From Strongyloides papillosus (taxonomy: Eukaryota > Nematoda > Chromadorea > Rhabditida > Strongyloididae): a DNA stretch of 64,000 nt. A program made the translations under genes and the position numbers. The notes under the pieces are model-generated. The model had not been told where the DNA came from. It did not search any database and was given only the letters and a program-made list of their open reading frames with translations. Positions 1 through 9,352 of the stretch are shown here, in pieces; position 1 is the stretch's first letter, and the number at the start of each line of letters is the position of its first letter. Location of the stretch: contig SRSI01000043.1 of NCBI GenBank assembly GCA_005656395.1, forward strand, positions 558,001-622,000, given 5' to 3'.

Positions 1-465
1 AATCTAAAATAAACAGTTTTCGTATTGGGAAGTAAAGATTAACAAACTACAAACCGTTTAGAGCTAAAAAAAATAAATTATTTATAATATCATTAGTAAT
101 AATCATTAAAAAAAGGAACGTTTAAAAAAATTATTTTTAGCAAGTAGTAATAAAAATATGTTTTAAAGTTTGGAATAGAAATTAATCTCAGTTAAAATAA
201 TATTTACTTGAATGAACAAAAACTAAAAATTTAATTAAAATTAAGACATATACTCTATTTCATTAATATTTTTGTGTAATTTCTACCACTAAAAATGAGA
301 AGTGAACATCTCATAATTTTCAAACACTTTTTTTTTATTTTAAATATTAACTTTATTTGTGATTCAACTAAAACGTTAAAACAGTACAAAACTTATATTT
401 ACAATAATTTATTATAAATACCACAAATACATAGAATTTATAATAAAATTTTTATTATTTTTTAA
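1..465. other. AT-rich non-coding, nothing recognised
   Basis: This stretch lies downstream of the ShKT gene. It is almost pure A/T, with no convincing open frame, RNA gene or repeat. It probably holds the 3' UTR and polyadenylation region of that gene. Confidence 0.5.
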
Positions 466-1711
466 TTAATTATTACCAAGATATCTATTTTTTAAAGATA
501 TTTTTAAATAATTCTTATTAAAATAATGTTTATAGTAGTTATCATTAGGATTTGCTCGACTTGGTTGATATGGTTGATGTGGTGGATGCGGATGATGCGG
601 TTGATGTGGTGGATGTGGATGCACCGTATGTGTCTGATGAATTTTTACAATGACTGGCTTAACAACAGTCACTGGCTTCACCTCTTCAACAACCAATTCT
701 TCATCACAAAAATTACAAGTCAATGCACATTGTTGAAGTAACCAAGAATAATGATCAGGATTATTACATAGACTTACTAAAGTTGGGCAATCTCTACGTT
801 CATCTTTACATATAGTTATAAAGGTTTGAGAATTTGGAATGACAATTGGTTGACTTTTGGGTTTTTGAGTAGATGTAATAGCTACTGTATCGTTATTTAC
901 ACAAAATCCGCATGTAGCCATACATTCTTCCTGCATTGTATTTACGAAAGATGGTAGATTACAGAGATTAGCTCTACTTGCACATGTAGCTGTTGTATCA
1001 ACACACGGAGGAGTCATATCTAAAGTTAATTTTCTAGCACAAAATCCACATGTCCTATAAAATAAATTAATAATTGAATTTTAAGTTTATACTATTTCTA
1101 ACATACCTTGAACATTCATATAACATGATTGGTAGATATTCTTCAACTTCACAATAATCCAAGTAATATCTACAATTTGGTTTTAAATCGGCACATGTAG
1201 TAGTTCTTGTACACATCCCACAAGTAAGTGGACAGTATCGTTGATAATAAGTAGCAAGTGCTGTGCCTTCACATCTTTCACTTGATTCCCAACAATCACT
1301 ATGAGCATTTACACACAAAGTCATTGTTATACTGTCATCTCCTGGAGCTGCACCAACAACAGGAAGGTTTGCATCTAAGAAAGCAGTATAGTCAGTGTAA
1401 CAACATCCACAAACGTGAACAGGGGGCTCTCCTCCATCCATTAATACCAAAACTTCTGTAGTTGCACCACCAGCAGCAGTAGGACATGTATTAAATAATC
1501 CACCAGCAGGATTTGGATTACAACTATAAGTAGGTGCGGCTCCTCCAGCTCCTGGAGTTCTAGTGGCTGGCCAAACATTTCTCCCATTACCAAAAAGAAA
1601 ATTCGTATCAGTTGGGCATCTTAAAGTAAATCCCTGATAATTTATAGAATTCTGTCCATAGATAATTTTTAAAAGTAATGAAAACGACAAAAAATGTATG
1701 TACTTAAACAT
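466..1711 (-). CDS. Secreted protein with four ShKT domains
   Basis: Two exons, 1711..1107 and 1054..466, joined over a 52 nt intron (GTATGT donor, TTATAG acceptor), giving 397 residues. The intron falls inside an ShKT module, and splicing restores its CxxC end (TCGFC), which confirms the join. The N-terminus has a hydrophobic signal peptide (about residues 1-19). It is followed by a Cys/Gly/Pro-rich segment of about 110 residues, then four six-cysteine ShKT modules, each ending in TCGMC, TCGFC, TCGFC or TCNFC. A His/Pro-rich tail follows. ShKT modules are common in nematode secreted proteins, often beside protease or tyrosinase domains, but no catalytic domain is visible here. It is likely extracellular or cuticle-associated. 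The role is inferred only from domain type. Confidence 0.85.
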
Positions 1712-2583
1712 ATTATAATTTTAAAATATTTAATTTACAATAAAATGGTTTGTCAAAATTTATTTCATTCTTTTATATTAAGTAATTAACACGAGTGCTT
1801 TTGTTATAATATTAATTTTTTGAAATCATCGTGTAAGTATAAGTGTAATTTTAAGAGTGGAGAATGAACTTTTTCAAGATACAATAAATTTAATAAGAGC
1901 AATTAGTGGTTATAAATTAACTTAAGCATATTTTAAAACTCTTTAATAAGTCGTAATGGTTAGAAATGTTTATAAATAATATAACTATAAATCATAAATG
2001 TATATAAAAACAATTTTAATATGTTTAAACACGTTTATTGAGAAGGTCAATTAATTTAAAATATGTGGGACATATAAAAATTTAGGACCCACTTTTGCAA
2101 GCAAAATATTAACTTTAATACTAAAAATGAAAGAATCCTAATTGTTCTGAGTAATAATCACCAGATTTCAATACTTTTTTATAACAAAAAAAATTATCGC
2201 TACTGGTGAAAATAATCATATAAAAAAATTTTTTTTTGAAACATCCTGTATATATCTAGAAGTTACTTAGAAAAATCTCACTCACGAAACCTGCTATGCA
2301 TCAAGGTTCAGAAGAACAGATCACTCCGAGTTCCCCAAATAAAATCAGAAATCGACTACTAGATTCAAAACTCTACTAACAGGTATTTATCAAATCCAGA
2401 AAGTTGTTAGATTTGATGAAACAACTTTTCTCAAACTGACTACCCTATATTTGTACGGGCTCTATACTAAAATCATAGCATTCGCTTATTTTCCCAAAAC
2501 GATTAAATTCATTGTCATCACTTTTGACTATCCCAAAAAAAACATTATTTTAACACTTGCATTACTTATCATTAACTACTAAC
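1712..2583. other. Divergent intergenic region (ShKT gene / polo-box pseudokinase)
   Basis: About 870 bp between two head-to-head start codons, so it must hold both promoters. The half next to the kinase (about 2270-2480) is less AT-rich than the rest. I see no defined motif, RNA gene or coding exon. Confidence 0.4.
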
Positions 2584-4331
2584 ATGGATCATCGTTCAAA
2601 TATCATCACTGAACCTCCACTTGAAGTCACTTGCGTAGAGAAAGGAATCAACTTTACAAGAGGGGTCTACATAGGGAGTGGACGTACTTCAGCTTGTTTT
2701 GAATTTGCCGATCTCAACAAAAAAGAAATTTATGCTGGAAAAGTGATATCTAAACTGGGATTCAATAACTCAAAAATCCGTAAAAAGGTAAGTTCACCAA
2801 AATGTATGATTTAACTAGTCTCTTCCAGATTAATAACGAAATTGAGATCCTGAGTTCGCTGAGACACAATAACATAATGAACCTGATATGTCATTTTGAT
2901 GACTTCAAGAACATCTACCTTATCCTGGAATATTGCCACAACTTGACACTCCGCCAATTTTTCCGAGTACGCAGAATTGTTTTGGAACATGAGGCACGGT
3001 ACTTGGTCAAGCAACTGTCAGATGCCTGTCAATACCTCCATTCAAATAACATAATCCACAGGAACTTAAGAATGGGAACCTTGTATCTGACTTCAGACCT
3101 GTCATTGAAGGTTGGGAAATTTGAAGTGTCCAAGCGCATCTGTCCCAACGGAAATATGGACGTTGAATCGAGGAGGGGTGTTTATAAGTACATGGAACCC
3201 GAATTTCTCACAAAGGAATACCTTTGCAAGATAGATATATGGGCTATCGGGTGTATACTCTATAAATTGATATATAGGAAGGACCCTTTTCGCAAACAAG
3301 GGCAGAAAAATTCGACCGTAAAGATGTCTACGTATCGGCTGGACTTACCTCGAAATGGTTCAGAGGCTCTCAAAGAACTTATCACGTCACTCCTTCATCT
3401 ATCACCAAATAGGAGACCAGATGCAAAAGAGATATTGGATTTTAATTTCTTTACTGATGCTATTAATGTTTCTGCTGTACCAAAATCACTGTGTGGTAGA
3501 TTGTCGCTCTTCCCATGCTCTATGGTGGCTGAAAATGTCAAAGATGGCTCTTTATCTGATACTGATAGATATGCAAAACTACCCAGGATGTGGTCCAGAG
3601 TGAAAAATGTATTAGATGGCTCAAGATCAATGAACACAATAATAACGAGTGAATATCAAAAGCCAGCTTTAAAATCACCATGTTTCGTCACAAGGTGGAC
3701 AGACTACTCAAACAATAATGGTCTGTTTTACCAATTGTCTGATAATAGTGTTGGAGTCTTTTTTAATGACAAAACAAATCTTATAATGGATAACTTTGGA
3801 GAGAGACTGAGATACCGCAATACTGATGGTAGCGAAATTTTATTCTCCAGGATAGGGTGTCCATCGGATTTCCAGGAAAAACTTCATTTGCTACTTCAAG
3901 CATCCAAGTATATGAAAGAAAACTTGGTTGAAGCATGCTCTACTCAAGATAAGGAGACTAAGTTTAGAAGATCTCCTGTTTTGAAGAAGTGGCTTAGGAC
4001 AAATAAAATAATCATCTTTTGGTTGTCCGATGAATCATTGCAGTTTAACTTCATGGACGTAAGTTTATCTCTCTTTTTTTGTTTACGTACAATATTTTAG
4101 ATCCATAGAAAGATTATCTTATCTTCTGAAGAGGAATCAATCACAGTAATAGACAAAGGGATGTATACAAGAAGTTTCACACTTGAAGAACTCGAGAAAG
4201 TCGGTGGTGAAAAGAGTCTAAAACCATTGTTGACAATGTTAGAAAGTACTGGAGGTATGGCATATTCGAATGGACAAAAATTAGAAGTACTTTCTGGTAA
4301 CATTGGACCAGACTTTTTTTGTTGTATATAG
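2584..4331 (+). CDS. Polo-like kinase family protein with a degenerate (pseudo)kinase domain and intact polo boxes
   Basis: Three exons (2584..2787, 2829..4058, 4101..4331) with introns of 41 and 42 nt give 554 residues. The first in-frame ATG (2584) is used. Residues about 23-278 align with the PLK1 kinase fold: VAIK lysine (K53 in AGKVI) and the alpha-C Glu are kept. The HRD aspartate is Asn (HRNL, 147), DFG is replaced by GKF (164-166), the catalytic-loop Asn is Thr, and the CGTP activation motif is absent. Polo box 1 (about 353-440) and polo box 2 (about 450-535) are well conserved. They include Trp358 and the His480/Lys482 pair, which in PLK1 (W414, H538, K540) bind phosphopeptides. Known: PLK1 uses these boxes to dock on primed substrates. 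Inferred: a catalytically dead phospho-docking adaptor or a dominant-negative paralogue of PLK1. Confidence 0.88.
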
Positions 4332-4920
4332 TGTATAGTTTAAAAAAGTGTTGTTTTTTCTAAAAATTGTATATTTGTATATATTTCTAAAAAAAATAAA
4401 TTCATTTTTCTTTTCTTTCTTGTTGAAAAATATGAGGCTAAATTTTAGTTTAGAGATCTCTACATTAAATAGCTAAATGAAGTATTTAGTTTGTTAAAAT
4501 GGATAATTTATAATGATAAATAACCAGGTTTAGAGGTAGTTTGTAGCATTTGAAGAATTTTTTTTGCTGCATTCATTTTTCTGCATACATTCCAGGCAAA
4601 TGTTTTATTTAATAAAGTTGTAGCAGTTTAACGAAGAACTAATTGATAAAGAAATCGAGTTTTCATTATCAATTGACATAATTTTAACAATATATTAACG
4701 TAAAGAGAGAAAAAACTTTGTTTTTTTCAACCAGAGCAAAATTGATAATTGTTGGTTGTATCAAAGAACACAGATAAGCTAATTTTCTAACTTTAAAAAT
4801 TTTTTTTAAATTTCCTAAATTGTTCAAATATTTTATTAAACACAATTAAATACATAGCATACAATAAATACATATATTAAATACATTAAAAAAGATAAAA
4901 AAATTTTTAAATCATAACCA
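4332..4920. other. Intergenic, nothing recognised
   Basis: Downstream of the polo-box gene. An AATAAA is present near 4396, suitable for its polyadenylation. The rest is low-complexity A/T with no coding signal that I can support. Confidence 0.4.
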
Positions 4921-5290
4921 TTAATATAAGGGGCTCTTGCTTCGAACACCTTCATCGTTAGCCACAAAATATATTGCCATAAGGTAGTTTTCGTCATCTC
5001 TTTCTTCATAATCTCCTTTTTTTTATAAATGTATCAATAGGTGTGCGTAATTTCTCGTCGCTGTTGCCTCTATTTGATACAATTCTCTTAAAACTACCAT
5101 ATTATTAGGGCTTATTCCTATTCTTTTAAATAGATGAAGGATTTCTACCACAAGAAAAGACATCAAGATATTCAAGAACTTTATTTACTTTTATGATTGT
5201 ATAAAAAGACTAAATAGACAAATAAATACAACGATAATTAGATATTATACTTACCTTTGTTTTACGACTTGATCAAAGATGAATCCTTAC
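4921..5290 (-). pseudogene. Possible gene remnant or unresolved small gene
   Basis: On the minus strand an ATG at 5163 opens a 46-codon frame of ordinary composition (ends ...TRNYAHLLIHL) closed by TAA at 5025..5023. The same frame continues for 33 further codons after that stop, with acidic coding-like sequence, to a second TAA at 4923..4921. Upstream, near 5255, a consensus GTAAGT donor follows a short open stretch (GFIFDQVVKQ), and a TTTAG acceptor lies near 5214, but the frame after that acceptor does not run into the ATG frame. A decayed gene with a stop and a frameshift, or a gene with an intron I cannot place, would both fit. No family recognised. Confidence 0.35.
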
Positions 5291-6510
5291 GTCAGTTACG
5301 AAATATTAATAGAAAGGAAGATAAAAAAGTCATGAAATTCCACACTATTATACAGAACTTTCATAGGTTTGGTTGGTCAGATGTCAACCAAAACTCTTTA
5401 AATAATTGAATTTTAAATTTGTGTGTGTTTTCATAAAGTAATCTTTGAGATACACTATCATTGTCCAAAATTTTAAGAAGTCATAAAAAGGGACAGATGC
5501 ATATAAATGAAATTAATATTTTTCATGTGGTAATGTGTCAATTAGAAGTGTTATTTAACCAAATAAAAAGTAGATCTTAAATTTTCATTTGTCCCGTTAT
5601 GTTCGATTTTTCAATACATGTTTTATAAATAAAAATACCATGTATTACTTGGTATAAAATGTTTACAAATCTTCTTTGATTTTATTATTCAAATTCATGC
5701 TAATTCATGTATAATAATGTGAATTGCAAACGATTATTCTTGACCAAGTAGGGTATTAAATATATTAAATTAACACAAATTTTAAATGATAGTTTTGCAT
5801 AGAATGTTCCATATAAAAAGTAGTTTAATAAAATGTTAATTCTTTTGTAATAATTTTACAAAACAAATTTCCTGGTTTGAACAAAAATAAATAATTTAAG
5901 TCACCTTATTCAACAAAATATTAATTTGAAATGAAATCTTTTAATTTATTTTCTTTATTAAAACATTCCATATTTTGGTTGGTAATACTTTTTTATTTAA
6001 ATTACAAATAAATGACAAATACAAATTGAAGATATAGAGAAAGAAGAGAAAATTTTTTTGCGTCTTCATCTTTTAAAAACATAGTTTACGCAATAATATT
6101 TCTAAACAATTCAATTTTAGGAAATCTTATTTCTAATTTGAAATATTTAAATTTATTTCCAAAATGACTGAAATATTTCATCAAGCTTAATCTTTAATCA
6201 TGCTTTGATAAAAGTACATAATATTTCCTCCTCTATAAAAATTTTATTCTATTTACAAAATAAAAAGAAACGTTGCAAATTTAAATATTCTTACCCAATT
6301 TCTATATAAACTCTATAAAGATATCCATTTTATCAAATTATCTATAATTAAAAATGTAATTATATTTCAAAACACAATATGATAAAATTGATAAGAATAA
6401 ATCAGTAATCTTAAATCATCATACAACGGTTATATATTTCTAAAAGAAATTATCAGTATTATTTTTATAGCTACATGCATCTATTTTATTAACAAATATT
6501 TTTATTGAAA
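5291..6510. other. Intergenic with one short perfect inverted repeat
   Basis: AT-rich spacer upstream of the bZIP gene. The only structure I see is TTTGGTTG (5368..5375) and CAACCAAA (5385..5392), an 8 bp perfect inverted repeat with a 9 nt loop. No coding exon or RNA gene supported. Confidence 0.4.
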
Positions 6511-6876
6511 ATGATTAATTTAATTTCTGAGGAACATTATCATCGTCAAAGACGTAAATACACCTTTAAATCTGAGGAGGAAAAGAATGCTGATCCAGAT
6601 TATAGGAAAAAAAGGGACCGTAATAATGTTTTATCCTGGAAGGCTAAACAGAAGAAGGCTGTATTATTACAAACTTTGTCAAATGAAAACCAAAAAATTA
6701 AAGAGAAGTTGGAGATGTATAAAAAAGAAAATTTACTACTCAATAGCGAGATAGAAAATTTAACTCAAAAATTAGAAGTTGCCAAACAAAATCTTAACAC
6801 ATCAAATAATTATATTAAAATTTTAGAGGAAAAACTAGACAATTTCCACAATTACTTTATTATTAATAAAAAATAA
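6511..6876 (+). CDS. Small bZIP transcription factor (C/EBP-like basic region)
   Basis: A single exon of 121 residues from the ATG at 6511. Residues about 30-50 form a basic region with the KKRDRNN core followed by S-W-K-A-K-Q-K-K, which resembles the C/EBP signature (RRERNN...RKSR). A leucine zipper with regular heptads follows (about 53-115). The protein is little more than DNA-binding and dimerisation domains, so it may act as a dimer partner or an inhibitor of larger bZIPs. The Arg after the Asn-Asn core is replaced in part (SWKAK), so DNA specificity could differ. Convergent with the coiled-coil gene on the other strand, only 10 bp between stop codons. Family assignment is confident; the subfamily is an inference. 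Confidence 0.75.
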   Translation: MINLISEEHYHRQRRKYTFKSEEEKNADPDYRKKRDRNNVLSWKAKQKKAVLLQTLSNENQKIKEKLEMYKKENLLLNSEIENLTQKLEVAKQNLNTSNNYIKILEEKLDNFHNYFIINKK

Positions 6877-6886
6877 TATTTTATTA

Positions 6887-7280
6887 TTAAATTTTTAAAT
6901 AGAATACATCTGGTTGAAGTAAGCTTTGTATTGTTTTTTCTTGCTTTAATATCTTATTTTCCAGTAAAATCATTCTCCTTTCTAATTCTTCATTTTTAGC
7001 TTTTTCCTCTGCTACTTTATATTGATAAACTAAAATGGGATAATAATACTAAATATACTACATTATTAAACTTACTCCGTACTATTGAATTTAACTTTTC
7101 TATTTCCATATGGAGATGATTAAACATTATAAAATTTTGTTCTTGGATAAATTTTATTTGAGATTCTTCATGTTGCCTCCATAACTCATCTCTCTCGGCT
7201 CTTTCCTGTTTGATTTTTTTTAAAATAATAGAAAAAATATAAAACTTACTAAAACTTACTTGTAACGCATCCATAGACAT
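6887..7280 (-). CDS. Small coiled-coil protein, 97 residues (three exons)
   Basis: Exons 7280..7260 (21 nt), 7205..7076 and 7029..6887 are joined by introns of 54 and 46 nt, both GT-AG, and give a continuous 97-residue frame. A 21 nt first exon coding MSMDALQ explains why the gene is easily missed. The product is almost entirely charged coiled coil (ERAERDELWRQHEES, then EEKAKNEELERR heptads) with no signal peptide. The stretch FIQEQNFIMFNHLHMEIEKL loosely recalls the start of the CCDC92-type coiled-coil domain, but I would not name it on that basis. It lies 185 bp downstream of erm-1 on the same strand, so co-transcription is possible. Confidence 0.65.
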
Positions 7281-7465
7281 TCGAAGATAAATGAATGCTT
7301 TCAACAAAACAACGCATATAAGTTTTAGTTGTTATAGATTATATATAAATATGTATTTTTTACCACTATATATAGGAGAGGAAAATAAAAAGAAGAGGCA
7401 GAGAATATATAATATAAGTATAAATTTATTGTGCAGAGAAATTAAATAAAAATGTATAAAAATGG

Positions 7466-9352
7466 TTACATATTTTCATATTGGTCAATTCTTCTTTTTG
7501 TATTTCCTCCACGAATTTGTCTTAATGTTTTATATTTATCTCTTCCTGCTCGCCTATTCTCCTGATGGAGTAAGTCAAAATCTGTCATATGCCCTTTATC
7601 TTTAAGAGGATCTAATTCTTCTGTTAACATAGCTAATTTTTCTTTAATTGATACATGAGCTTCACGATCTAACTCATTATTAACTGTAGACATGTTAACA
7701 CCTTCATCGACAACTAACTCCATATGAGCATCAGAAGATTCTTCATCGATTTCTCTAATGAAATGTTGTGAGGTTGTGGTTGATGTTTTTATGGCATCGA
7801 GATCTGTCTGTAAGCGATTTGCTTCACAGGTTTTAGACTCTACTATTTGTCTCATTTCCATAACTTGTGATTCACGCAAATGAATCTCACGAATGAGCAT
7901 ATTTTTCTCCTCCTCTGTCATTTGTTTTTGTGATAACAATCTTTCATTCAACTCTTCCATTTCTCTTTCTTTTCCTTCTAGTAAAGCTTTAGCTTTATTT
8001 AATTCTTCGTATTGAATCTCTAATTGCCTATACTTCTCGTGCATTATATTCAATTCCTCTTTAGTTCTATTTACAACTTCAACCATTCTTCTTATCTCTT
8101 CCTCAGCTTCACGTTGTTTTTGCTCAGCACGTTCTCTGGCATCAACCTCTTTAGATAACCTTTCAAGTTCAAGCATTCTTAACTTCTTCTCCTCGGCAGC
8201 TTGACTTCTCATCTGCTGAATCTCAATAGTGTCAGGTTTTCTTCTTCTCATATAAAGCTCATGATTTCCCATACATAAAGCTAAAATTCTTTTATTGATA
8301 CGAAGGCGTGGAGCATAAAAAATAAAATCTGTTGCTTTCTTATCAATAGGTTTAATGACAAACTTTTTGTCATTAAATGATATGTTTCTTATCTCAGACC
8401 ACGGAAAACCAACACGTGGAGATAATTTATCCGATTTGTCATAAATATTTAAACCAAGTGCATCAACTCCAAGATACAATTCAGTTCCTTTTTTATTTTT
8501 AATCTCGAAAAAGTTAACACCATACATTTCAAGATCTTGAGCAAGTTTTAAGTATTCCATCATTGCTGTCTCTTTACTCATCCCACGATGATCAGCCCAC
8601 CAAACCATGATACGTTTCTCCCAATCATCAGCATTGAGTTTGAATTGTCCAAGAACACGTTGAGGCAATAATCTATCATTAGAAAGAAAACCTGGTGTGT
8701 GGTAACTACTATCATAATCACCATATTTCGCCTGCATTGCATATGAAGCAAGGAGAACTGATGACTCCGGAGAGCAATAAATATCATCACTAAGGATTGC
8801 ATCTTTAACCTGAAGGTAAAAAAGTCTGATTGTAATATCTTGAATTAATTCTTCAGCAGCATCCTCTGGAAAGAATTTTGCTCTAAATTTAAAATTCAAA
8901 GGTTGTTCCTTTCCAATATCTTGAGATGTAACTTTTTTATTCAACTTCAACCATGTTGGGAAACCTTTATTATCAATGTATTGTAAACCAAAATACCATA
9001 CTTCGCGGAGACCAATTGTTTTTACAACTTGATCAAATAATTGTTTGCCTGTTATTGATGTTTGAATGGCAAATTCAAGCTCAGCATCCATTGTCGTGAC
9101 ACGTACATTTATCTAAAAAAAGATACAATAAAAATAAGTAATTATTTATAGGAATACTTTTTATTAGTTGTTAAAAAAATTAAAATGTTGATCTTACATA
9201 TCCTCTCCCCAAACTTTTAGAATAATCATGATAAATGTTATTAGTGACAATAGCTTCAGTTGGAGGCATTGTATGATAAATAAAAGTTTACACTTCTCGC
9301 TTTGAATATATACATTTTATATGACATAAAAACTTACACATTTTTTCGACAT
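7466..9352 (-). CDS. erm-1: ERM-1: ezrin/radixin/moesin protein with two alternative first exons
   Basis: The main exon 9112..7466 carries nearly the whole protein: FERM domain (about residues 5-295, with the [18 protein letters not shown] basic patch), a long alpha-helical coiled coil (about 300-465), and the C-terminal actin-binding domain ending RIDQYENM. The regulatory threonine sits in KYKTLRQIR. Two upstream exons each splice in phase to the TTTTTTTAG acceptor at 9113: exon 1a 9352..9338 (MSKKC, donor GTAAGT), giving 553 residues, and exon 1b 9269..9198 (24 codons from MPPTEA, donor GTAAGA), giving 572. ERM proteins link apical plasma membrane to cortical actin; in nematodes ERM-1 acts in intestine and excretory canal lumen formation. 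The body is otherwise intronless. Confidence 0.93.

Noticed and set aside
2557..2583. Upstream start for the polo-box gene
   Set aside because: The frame extends upstream only from TTG. The first ATG at 2584 is the credible start.
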